A stretch of 28,043 nt of DNA, from NCBI GenBank assembly GCA_018609825.1, contig JAHEOA010000113.1:1-28043 (forward strand), written 5' to 3'. Below the pieces are notes generated by a model. The model was not told the DNA's origin. It did no database searches and worked only from the letters and a program-made list of their open reading frames with translations. Position numbers and translations under genes: made by a program. This document shows positions 7,771 through 14,622 of the stretch, one piece after another; the first letter of the stretch is position 1; each line of letters starts with the position of its first letter. Source of the stretch: Candidatus Bipolaricaulota bacterium (GTDB lineage Bacteria; Bipolaricaulota; Bipolaricaulia; RBG-16-55-9).

Positions 7771-8772
7771 CTACTCGGCTTGGGCGCTGCCGTTGTCGTT
7801 GAGCAGGGTTTCGATGCGCTTTTGGAACGCGCCGAACGGCTGCGCACCCGAGAGCATCTCCCCGCCCATGAAGAACGCCGGGGTGCCGCGCACGCCGCCG
7901 TCGACGCCGTCCTGGAAGTCGCCGCTGATCTCCTGGATCGGTTCCCGGTTCTGCAGGCACCCCCGGAAGGCGTCCACGTCGAGGCCTATCTCCTCCGCAT
8001 AGCCGACGAAGACCTCGTTGGGGGTGTCGCTCTGGCCCCATGCGCCCTGGTTGGCGAAGAGCCGATCGTGCATGGGCCAGAACGCGTCCTGGTTATGGGC
8101 ACATTCCGCGGCCATGGCGGCCGGGAGCGCGTTGGGATGGATCTGCGTCAGGGGGAAGTCGCGGAACACGAGCCGCACCTTGCCGGTCTCGATGTATTCC
8201 GTCTTGAGCCGCTGGAATGCCTGCTGCTCGAACTGGCGACAGTACGGGCACTGGAAGTCGGAGAACGCGATGATCGTCACGGGGGCGTCCTCGGCGCCGA
8301 TTGATGGATCGTCGTCGGGCCCCACGGACGCCGGATCGGCCTCCGGTTGCTGCTGGCCTGAGCCGGCCGAGTCCTCGCCGCCCGTAGTGTCGCTCGACTG
8401 GCCCCGATCGCGCATGTCGGCCACGCTCGCCTGCAGCTGCTCAAACCGGGAGGCGATCGTGTTCATCTGCTGGGTCAGCTGGCTCATGTTCTCGTTTCGG
8501 GAGGTCTGAAGATCGGCGAGCGTCTCCTGTTGGGTCTGGAGCATGGCCTGTTGCTCGTCGATGGCGCTTTGCAGCTCGGTCACCCGTTCGCTCAGCGCGT
8601 GGACGTCGTTGCGGATCGGCTCCAGTTCGGCGCTCATCTGCGCATCCAGCGAGGGGGTGGGCGAGGGGGCGAGCAGCGGGCGCGCCGCGAACCCGACGAC
8701 AAAGAGTCCGACGGCCAGGAGCGCGAGGGCGATCACGCGACCCGCGCCGCCGGCCGGTTGGGGAGATGCCAT
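7771..8772 (-). CDS. Membrane-anchored DsbA-like thiol oxidoreductase with coiled-coil spacer
   Basis: A 333-residue protein with an N-terminal membrane anchor (about 12-30). A heptad-rich, Gln-rich segment at about 43-120 is probably a coiled coil, and an acidic Ser/Gly linker occupies 123-160. The C-terminal DsbA-like thioredoxin fold (about 161-330) has active site CPYC at 175-178, DFPL and the cis-proline RGTPAFF (P298). Two further cysteines, C224 and C272, could form a structural disulfide. Such proteins oxidise or isomerise thiols in exported proteins; next to a cytochrome c maturation operon, handling CxxCH cysteines is a fair inference. The ATG has a strong AAAGGAGG ribosome binding site. 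It is convergent with ccsA and transcribed in the same direction as tetR upstream. Confidence 0.88.
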   Translation of the reverse strand: MASPQPAGGAGRVIALALLAVGLFVVGFAARPLLAPSPTPSLDAQMSAELEPIRNDVHALSERVTELQSAIDEQQAMLQTQQETLADLQTSRNENMSQLTQQMNTIASRFEQLQASVADMRDRGQSSDTTGGEDSAGSGQQQPEADPASVGPDDDPSIGAEDAPVTIIAFSDFQCPYCRQFEQQAFQRLKTEYIETGKVRLVFRDFPLTQIHPNALPAAMAAECAHNQDAFWPMHDRLFANQGAWGQSDTPNEVFVGYAEEIGLDVDAFRGCLQNREPIQEISGDFQDGVDGGVRGTPAFFMGGEMLSGAQPFGAFQKRIETLLNDNGSAQAE

Positions 8773-8891
8773 ATGGGTCCTCCTTTGGGGCTGACAATTG
8801 GCTCACGATTCCGTGCGAGCGTTGCTGAAAGTCTAGATGGGCCCATCCGCCGGCGCAAGGAACAGCCGACGTCTGCGGCAGGGCCCGCAGG

Positions 8892-9500
8892 TTACTCAGC
8901 AGCCTCTGAAAACGGCTTCAGGAAAGACGCAAGGGCGCTGCGCGTCTCGGTGAGCAGTCGGTCCGGGTCGCGACCCGACACGGCCTCGAAGAGCACGCCA
9001 TGGGAGAACGTGCTGATCAGGTAGAGGAAGGCGTCCTCGGGGACGTCATGGGACTGGAGCACGCCGGCGGTTTCGGTCTTCAAGTTTTCAATCCAGCTCA
9101 GATGCGATTCCACGAACGTCTCGAGCGCCCTCTCGGGTCGCGGCTCGGGCTCGCCCAGCACCATGTAGATGACGCGGAAGAGCTCGGGCCTGTGGCGATA
9201 GTGCTCGATCAGTTGCTCGATGATCCCCTGCGCGATCGCGAGCGGCGTCCCCTGCCCGGATGCGCCGGCGAGCAGCCCCCGGAAGTACTCGTCGGAGAGG
9301 TTGGCGACGAGCTCCTCCAGAAGCGTCTCCTTCGAGGAGAAGTAATAGTAGATCGTCCCCTTGCCGAGCTGGGCTTCGCTGGCGATCTCCTCGATCGTGG
9401 CGGGCCGGAGCCCCTCGCGGGCGAAGACCCGCAAGGCGGCTTCCAAGATACTTTGGATGCGCTCGTGGCGCTCGCGTTCGCGGCGTTCTGAGACTCCCAT
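8892..9500 (-). CDS. TetR/AcrR-family transcriptional regulator
   Basis: A 202-residue protein with an N-terminal HTH of TetR type at about 35-54 (ATIEEIASEAQLGKGTIYYYF, followed by SSKETLLEELV) and a variable helical C-terminal ligand domain. The ligand cannot be predicted. It is divergent from the hexahaem cytochrome across 216 bp that contains a sigma-70-like promoter for this gene and an imperfect palindrome that could be its operator. The dsbA-like gene lies 119 bp downstream on the same strand and may be co-transcribed or separate. The ATG lacks a good Shine-Dalgarno. Confidence 0.9.
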   Translation of the reverse strand: MGVSERRERERHERIQSILEAALRVFAREGLRPATIEEIASEAQLGKGTIYYYFSSKETLLEELVANLSDEYFRGLLAGASGQGTPLAIAQGIIEQLIEHYRHRPELFRVIYMVLGEPEPRPERALETFVESHLSWIENLKTETAGVLQSHDVPEDAFLYLISTFSHGVLFEAVSGRDPDRLLTETRSALASFLKPFSEAAE

Positions 9501-9537
9501 AGGCTTGACCGCGGATTCGAGATCCGACCGGCCCGTC

Positions 9538-9566
9538 AGTATACGAACGCTTCCGCGCGGCGTCCA
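9538..9566 (-). promoter_or_regulatory. Sigma-70-like promoter of tetR
   Basis: On the minus strand TGGACG (9561-9566) and TATACT (9538-9543) are separated by 17 bp, matching 4 of 6 and 5 of 6 consensus bases. The expected start site leaves a leader of about 30 nt before the ATG at 9500. Confidence 0.5.
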
Positions 9567-9597
9567 TGACCGAGATCAGCCTATCTCTTTATCCAGA

Positions 9598-9621
9598 TCA
9601 TGGCCGAACGGCCGACCATGA
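9598..9621. promoter_or_regulatory. Imperfect palindrome, candidate TetR operator
   Basis: TCATGG (9598-9603) and CCATGA (9616-9621) form an inverted repeat around an inner GGCC-GAAC-GGCC. The length and position in the tetR/cytochrome divergent region suit a TetR-family dimer, but binding is inferred only from symmetry. Confidence 0.35.
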
Positions 9622-9622
9622 C

Positions 9623-9636
9623 ATGATCCATATCAA
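9623..9636. promoter_or_regulatory. Fnr/Dnr-like box upstream of the hexahaem cytochrome
   Basis: ATGAT-CCAT-ATCAA matches 9 of 10 defined bases of TTGAT-N4-ATCAA. Its centre (9629.5) is 51.5 bp upstream of the -10 hexamer TACAAT at 9681, essentially the same geometry as at resA. A direct repeat CCATATC (9628-9634 and 9639-9645, 11-bp period) overlaps it. Confidence 0.6.
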
Positions 9637-9680
9637 CCCCATATCTGATGGTCATCATGTGGATTGCGGAGTCGACTGTC

Positions 9681-9686
9681 TACAAT
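9681..9686 (+). promoter_or_regulatory. -10 element of the cytochrome promoter
   Basis: TACAAT lies 36 nt before the ATG. The -35 position (9658-9663, TGTGGA) is very poor, consistent with need for an activator. Confidence 0.5.
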
Positions 9687-9716
9687 GAGCCCGTAATCAT
9701 CCGTAAGGAGGTGACG

Positions 9717-10268
9717 ATGGTGAATCGCAAGAAGCTCGTCCTCGCCGCAACGGCCTTGATCGCGATCGCCGGGCTGACCATTGCTGCGATTGCGCAATCC
9801 CCACCGCCCGTGCCGGATAACCACCCCGTTCCGGTCGACCCGAACCGCGACGCCGCGACCTGTTGGCAGTGCCACCAGTCCGTCCAGGCGCCCGCCCAAG
9901 ATCGGACCTCGTTCTGCAATACCTGCCACGTCAACCTGCACGTTCGATTTGCCGCGAATCAGCCGGTGGTGCAGCCCGCCCCGGACCCGCCGCACACCAT
10001 CAACATGGAGTGGACCTCCAGCGACTGCGCGTCCTGCCACCGACAGCAGCACAACGGCAAGAACGCCACGCACGGCGTCACGGAAGGCCAACAGGGCGGC
10101 CAGTTCTGCGCCACGTGTCACGTCACGGGCGACGTCCCGCTCGACGGCGATGAGCCGGCCAGCTTCTGTGCCCGCTGCCACAACCTGGGCGTCGTCGCCC
10201 AGCACCCGAGCGCGGCGGACACCGAGGGCCAGAAGGCCGAGTTCTGCACCTCCTGCCACGAGAACTGA
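9717..10268 (+). CDS. Exported hexahaem c-type cytochrome
   Basis: A 183-residue protein with an N-terminal signal sequence or anchor (about 5-26, possible cleavage near AIAQS). It has six CxxCH haem c sites, with cysteines beginning at residues 49, 67, 104, 131, 151 and 177. Four are preceded by Phe in the same register (FCNTCH, FCATCH, FCARCH, FCTSCH), which suggests internal duplication. Further histidines (H36, H75, H93, H112, H119, H163) could be distal ligands. It probably passes electrons outside the cytoplasmic membrane; no enzyme domain is recognised, so electron carrier or redox-partner is the safe call. ATG 9717 has a near-perfect AAGGAGGTGA at 5 nt; an in-frame upstream start at 9648 would overlap the promoter. 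Confidence 0.93.
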   Translation: MVNRKKLVLAATALIAIAGLTIAAIAQSPPPVPDNHPVPVDPNRDAATCWQCHQSVQAPAQDRTSFCNTCHVNLHVRFAANQPVVQPAPDPPHTINMEWTSSDCASCHRQQHNGKNATHGVTEGQQGGQFCATCHVTGDVPLDGDEPASFCARCHNLGVVAQHPSAADTEGQKAEFCTSCHEN

Positions 10269-10291
10269 CCACGCAACGCATCCGTTGATAG

Positions 10292-10327
10292 GCCCACACG
10301 GCGGAGCCTCGGCTCCGCCGTGTGGGC
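10292..10327. terminator. Long perfect hairpin after the cytochrome gene
   Basis: GCCCACACGGCGGAGCC (10292-10308) is followed after two bases by its exact reverse complement (10311-10327), giving a 16-17-bp GC-rich stem 23 nt after the stop codon. No T-tract follows on the plus strand, so it may terminate inefficiently, protect the 3' end of the mRNA, or be a protein site. Confidence 0.55.
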
Positions 10328-10376
10328 GCTCCACGACCCTGTCGGTTGGATCGTCCATAATCGCCTCCCACTGGGC

Positions 10377-10390
10377 CTGAGCTGGATCAG
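10377..10390. promoter_or_regulatory. Degenerate Fnr-like box upstream of hemA-hemC
   Basis: CTGAG-CTGG-ATCAG matches 7 of 10 defined bases of TTGAT-N4-ATCAA and keeps the TGA/TCA core. The centre (10383.5) is 51.5 bp before the -10 hexamer at 10435, the same distance as at the cytochrome promoter. On sequence alone it would be weak; the spacing is what makes it credible. Confidence 0.45.
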
Positions 10391-10411
10391 ATGTTAAGAT
10401 GATCCGCGTCA

Positions 10412-10440
10412 TTGTTCCGGACGGCCTCGCGGCCTATTTT
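10412..10440 (+). promoter_or_regulatory. Promoter of the hem operon
   Basis: TTGTTC (10412-10417) and TATTTT (10435-10440) are separated by 17 bp. The expected leader is about 68 nt. It contains an inverted repeat GGTCGGA (10450-10456) / TCCGACC (10477-10483) upstream of the AGGAG ribosome binding site (10501-10505). Confidence 0.45.
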
Positions 10441-10514
10441 AGACGATAAGGTCGGAATTCAGTTTCCGGGTCGAAATCCGACCGGGCAGTCGAACCCGAA
10501 AGGAGCGAGACCGG

Positions 10515-12857
10515 ATGATCGTGAGCGTGGAGATCGACCACAAGGCGGCGCCGCTCAAGCTGCGCGAACAGGTAAGCCTCGACGCCCATGACATCCCCGA
10601 CACGCTCGGCCGGCTCCTCGGCGGCCGTGGGCTGGCGTCGATCCCCGTGCTCCACATCGGCTGTGACGACGACTGCGCCCGCTGTTCGCGCGCCCAGTTC
10701 GGCGAGGCGGCGATTCTGTCCACCTGCAACCGGACGGGCCTGTACGCCGTCGGCGGGTGCGCCGAGCCGCTGGCCCGCTTCTTGGCGGGCCGCAACGGGG
10801 CCGTTCCCGATCTGCTGCGACGCCACTTGAAGGTCTACGAGAACCGCGAGGCCGTGCGCCATCTGTTCGCCACGGCGGCCGGACTGGAGTCCCAGGTGCT
10901 GGGCGAGCCCCAGATCCTGGGCCAGATCCGCGACGCCTACGACCGCGCCCGCGACGCCCATGCGCTCGGGCCTCTGTTCGACACGTTCTTCCGGCGGGCC
11001 ATCCAAGTGGGCAAGCGCGTCCGGACCGAGACCGAGTTGGGACGCCATCCGGCCTCGTTGGGGTCGGTCGCCGTCGACCTCGCCGCGGGGGTCCATCCCG
11101 ACTTCGACGCCGCCACGGCGATGCTGCTCGGCACGGGCGAGATGGGCGAGCTCGTGGCGCGCCATCTGCACAAGAACGGCATGCGCGACTTCTGCGTGGC
11201 CAGTCGGACCCGTGAGCGGGCCGAGGAGCTGGCGGCGGAGTTCGGCGGCCAGGCGACCGTGGCGAGTGAGCTTTCCCGACTGCTGTCGAAGGCCGACGTG
11301 CTGATCAGCGCCACCGCCCCGGGCAAGGACTACGTCCTGACCGCCGATCAAGTCCGCGAGGCCATGGACGAACGCCGGGGCCGGCCGTTGCTGTTGATCG
11401 ATCTGGCCGTGCCGCGCACGCTCGATCCGGGGATCCGCGAGGTGGAGAACGCCCACATCCACGATCTGGACGACCTCAAGGCCGTCAAGGATGCCAGCCA
11501 TCAGAAACGCGCCTCCGAGGTGCCCGAGGCGGAGCGGATCGTCGAGGCGGAGACGGAGGCGTTCATGAGCTGGCTGCGCCAGCGCCGCGCCACGCCGCTG
11601 ATCAAGTCGCTGCGCCAGCAGGCCGAGGAGATTCGCCAGAGCGAGCTCGACTGGGCGCGGTCGAAGCTGGGCGAGCTGACCGAGGATCAGGAGGAGACGC
11701 TGCAGGCGCTCACGCATCGCCTGATGAACAAGTGGCTCCACAAGCCGACGGTCCAGTTGAAGTCACTGGCGGAGCGCTCCGAGACGTGCGAGCCGTTCAC
11801 GGTCGCCCGGGAACTGTTCGAGTTGGACGACGTCGAGCACCCGCACTTCGACCCGTCGCTTCAGGACGAGATGGCCCATCTGAACGACATGGACGGCTCG
11901 ACACAGACGCCGACCGAGGCCGCCGCGAACGGGCGCTCGGCGGCCGGCGACAGGCGCGCCCTGGTCGTGGGCACCCGCGGAAGCACGCTCGCCCGGACGC
12001 AGACGGGCCAAGTGATGGCCCAACTGCAGACCCGGCGCCCCCAGCTCGCGCCCGAGACGCGGATCATCAAGACCCGCGGCGACCAGGGCGAAGTCGGCGA
12101 CGTTGGCGCGTTCGTCAAGGAGCTGCAGCGGGCGCTGGGCGAGCGCGAGATCGACGTGGCCGTCCACAGCCTCAAGGACCTCCCCACCGAATCGCCGTCG
12201 GGCCTCAGTATCGCAGCTGTGCCCGAACGGGCCGACCCGCGCGACGTCCTCATCACGCGTGACGGAACCCCGCTGTCGAAGTTGCCCGAGGGCGCCACCG
12301 TCGGGACCGGCAGTCCGCGCCGCGCGGCCCAGCTGCTGGCGCTTCGGCCCGACCTGGCGATGACCTTCATCCAGGGCAACGTCGACACCCGGCTTCGGAA
12401 GCTCGACGACGGGGTCGTCGATGCGATCGTGCTCGCGGCGGCCGGCCTGCAGCGCCTGGATCGCTTGGATCTGGTCAGTCAGTTCCTCGATCCCACGCAG
12501 GTCCTGCCCGCGCCCGGCCAGGGCGCGCTGGCGCTGGAGGCCCGCGCCGACGACGAGGACGTTCGGGACATTCTCGGGGCGGTTGATCATCGCGAGACGC
12601 ATGCTGCGGTGACCGCGGAACGGGCGTGCCTGGCCGCGCTGGGCGGGGGTTGCCGCATGCCGATCGCGGCCTATGGGCGCATGGAGAGTGAGCACTTGGT
12701 CGTGAGCGGGCTGGTGGCCAGCCTCGACGGCCAGACGGTGCTGCACGACGAGATCGAGGGCCACCCGGACGACGCGCAGCAGATGGGCTGGCACCTGGGC
12801 ACGACGCTCTGGAACGCCGGCGCGGACCAGATCCTGAAGGAGGCGCTGCAGCGATGA
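10515..12857 (+). CDS. hemAC: Fused glutamyl-tRNA reductase / hydroxymethylbilane synthase (HemA-HemC)
   Basis: One 780-residue reading frame encodes two haem enzymes. Residues 1 to about 450 are HemA, which reduces Glu-tRNA to glutamate-1-semialdehyde: catalytic C71 in STCNRTGLYA, substrate loop ESQVLGEPQILGQIRDAY at 125-142 and NADPH site LLGTGEMGELV at 204-214. After a linker (about 455-480), HemC joins four porphobilinogens: GTRGSTLARTQTGQV at 486-500, HSLKDLPTE at 551-559, GTGSPRRAAQLLALRP at 597-612, PAPGQGALALE at 665-675, and C713 in GGGCRMPIA for the dipyrromethane cofactor. HemA has an extra segment at about 45-62 with C50, C54 and C57. No internal stop or frame change was found. 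The start has AGGAG at 9 nt. It is the first gene of the hem operon. Confidence 0.95.
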   Translation: MIVSVEIDHKAAPLKLREQVSLDAHDIPDTLGRLLGGRGLASIPVLHIGCDDDCARCSRAQFGEAAILSTCNRTGLYAVGGCAEPLARFLAGRNGAVPDLLRRHLKVYENREAVRHLFATAAGLESQVLGEPQILGQIRDAYDRARDAHALGPLFDTFFRRAIQVGKRVRTETELGRHPASLGSVAVDLAAGVHPDFDAATAMLLGTGEMGELVARHLHKNGMRDFCVASRTRERAEELAAEFGGQATVASELSRLLSKADVLISATAPGKDYVLTADQVREAMDERRGRPLLLIDLAVPRTLDPGIREVENAHIHDLDDLKAVKDASHQKRASEVPEAERIVEAETEAFMSWLRQRRATPLIKSLRQQAEEIRQSELDWARSKLGELTEDQEETLQALTHRLMNKWLHKPTVQLKSLAERSETCEPFTVARELFELDDVEHPHFDPSLQDEMAHLNDMDGSTQTPTEAAANGRSAAGDRRALVVGTRGSTLARTQTGQVMAQLQTRRPQLAPETRIIKTRGDQGEVGDVGAFVKELQRALGEREIDVAVHSLKDLPTESPSGLSIAAVPERADPRDVLITRDGTPLSKLPEGATVGTGSPRRAAQLLALRPDLAMTFIQGNVDTRLRKLDDGVVDAIVLAAAGLQRLDRLDLVSQFLDPTQVLPAPGQGALALEARADDEDVRDILGAVDHRETHAAVTAERACLAALGGGCRMPIAAYGRMESEHLVVSGLVASLDGQTVLHDEIEGHPDDAQQMGWHLGTTLWNAGADQILKEALQR

Positions 12858-13654
12858 CGGAGGGCAAGCCCCTGCAGGATCGGCGCGTGCTGGTGACGCG
12901 GCCACGCGAGCGGGCCGATGCGTTTGCGCGCAAGCTCGAAGCCCTGGGCGCCGAGCCCGTGATTCTGCCGACGATCGCACTGGTTCCCCCCGAAGACTGG
13001 CGTGAGGTCGATCGAGCGCTTCAAGCCATCAGCGATTACGACTGGATCGTGTTCACGAGCCCAGCTGGGGTTCGGTTCACGGCCGAGCGGCTCGACGCGC
13101 TCGGCCTGACGAGCGCTGGGCTGGCGGACGCCCGGATCGCGGTGATCGGCCCCTCGACGGCGCGCGCTCTGCGATCGCACGGCCGGAAGCCCGACTTCAT
13201 GCCCTCGACGTTCATCGCCGATGCCATCGCCGACGAGCTCCATGACGTGGACGGCCAGTCGTTTCTGCTCTTGCGCGCCGACATCGCCCGCGAGGATCTG
13301 CGTCACCAGCTGACCGAGCGCGGCGCACGCGTCGACGAGGTCACGGCCTATCGGACCGAGCACCGCTCGTTCAGTTCCGAAGAGATTGCCCAAGTCTTCG
13401 GTGATGGCATCGACATCGCCACGTTCACCAGCGGATCGACGGCCCGCGCGTTCGTCGCGGCGCTCGGGGCGGAGCGGACCCGGTTGGATGGCGTGACGAT
13501 CGCCTCCATCGGGCCGATCACGGCGGACGTCGTCCGCGAGCTGGGCTTTGACGTCGATATCGTCGCCGACGAGCACACCGTGGACGGCTTGACCGATGCC
13601 ATCGCCCGGGAGGTGACCCCCAGTGCGCGAGATTACGGCGAAGCGCGCGTTTGA
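12854..13654 (+). CDS. hemD: Uroporphyrinogen-III synthase
   Basis: A 266-residue protein that closes and inverts hydroxymethylbilane to uroporphyrinogen III. It is a poorly conserved family, but the signs are good: [19 protein letters not shown] at the N-terminus, [13 protein letters not shown] in the first domain, [11 protein letters not shown] in the second, and the late signature [14 protein letters not shown]. Its ATG overlaps the hemA-hemC stop (ATGA), and AAGGAGG lies 10 nt upstream inside the preceding gene. Position directly after HemC and before HemB supports the call. Confidence 0.9.
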   Translation: MTEGKPLQDRRVLVTRPRERADAFARKLEALGAEPVILPTIALVPPEDWREVDRALQAISDYDWIVFTSPAGVRFTAERLDALGLTSAGLADARIAVIGPSTARALRSHGRKPDFMPSTFIADAIADELHDVDGQSFLLLRADIAREDLRHQLTERGARVDEVTAYRTEHRSFSSEEIAQVFGDGIDIATFTSGSTARAFVAALGAERTRLDGVTIASIGPITADVVRELGFDVDIVADEHTVDGLTDAIAREVTPSARDYGEARV

Positions 13655-14618
13655 GACCCGGCCGCGGCGCCTGCGACGCACGCCGGCGCTGCGCCGCTTG
13701 GCGCGCGAGACGCAACTGAGGCCATCGGATCTGATCTATCCCGTCTTCGTCCAGGACGGCAATGGCGAGCCGATTCCGTCGATGCCGGGCCAGTCGCGGC
13801 TGTCGATCGACGATCTGGCACCTGTGGCGGAAGAACTGCTCCAATTGGGGATTCCGGCCATCCTGCTGTTCGGCCTGCCCGATCAAAAGGACGACGAAGC
13901 CACGGCCGCCTACGACGACGGCGGCGTCGTCCAGCGGGCGATCCGCGAGCTGAAGGCCAAGGCGCCCGAGTTGGTCGTCATGACCGACGTCTGCGTCTGC
14001 GGCTATACCCCACACGGCCACTGCGGGGTGCTGCGCGAAGACGGCGAAATTGACAACGACGCGTCGTTGGAGCTCTTGGCCAACATGGCCGTGTCGCATG
14101 CGGATGCCGGTGCCGACGTCGTCGGTCCCAGCGCCATGATGGACCACCAGGTCGAGGCCATCCGCGAGGCGCTCGACGCCGCCGATTTCCCCAACACGGC
14201 GATCATGAGCTACGCCGCCAAGTACGCCTCGGCGTTCTACGGCCCGTTCCGCGACGCGGCGGAGTCCTCGCCCGCGTCGGGGGACCGTCGCGGCTATCAG
14301 ATGGACCCGCCCAACGTCCGCGAGGCGGTCCGCGAGATCGAGCTCGATCTCGACGAAGGGGCCGACATGGTCATGGTCAAGCCGGCGCTGGCCTATCTCG
14401 ACGTGATTCGCGCGGCGGGCGAAGTTTCCCATGTGCCGGTGGCCGCCTACAACGTGAGCGGCGAATATTCGATGATCAAGGCGACCGCCGAGCGCGGCTG
14501 GATCGACGAAGAGGCGGCCGTTCTGGAATCCCTGACCGCCATGAAGCGCGCCGGCTCGGACCTGATATTGACCTACTTCGCCAAGGACGCCGCTCGGGCG
14601 TTGAGCGAAAGGAGCTGA
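13623..14618 (+). CDS. hemB: Delta-aminolevulinic acid dehydratase (porphobilinogen synthase), Zn type
   Basis: A 331-residue enzyme that condenses two 5-aminolevulinates to porphobilinogen. The two active-site lysines are K200 in [17 protein letters not shown] and K253 in the Schiff-base motif [11 protein letters not shown]124, C126 and C134 in [14 protein letters not shown] form the three-cysteine zinc site, so this is the Zn-dependent rather than the Asp-rich Mg-dependent class. The start is GTG 13623, chosen because GGGAGGT lies 8 nt upstream; this makes the gene overlap hemD by 32 bp in another frame. Four nt separate it from the radical SAM gene. Confidence 0.96.
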   Translation: MREITAKRAFETRPRRLRRTPALRRLARETQLRPSDLIYPVFVQDGNGEPIPSMPGQSRLSIDDLAPVAEELLQLGIPAILLFGLPDQKDDEATAAYDDGGVVQRAIRELKAKAPELVVMTDVCVCGYTPHGHCGVLREDGEIDNDASLELLANMAVSHADAGADVVGPSAMMDHQVEAIREALDAADFPNTAIMSYAAKYASAFYGPFRDAAESSPASGDRRGYQMDPPNVREAVREIELDLDEGADMVMVKPALAYLDVIRAAGEVSHVPVAAYNVSGEYSMIKATAERGWIDEEAAVLESLTAMKRAGSDLILTYFAKDAARALSERS

Positions 14619-14622
14619 CACG

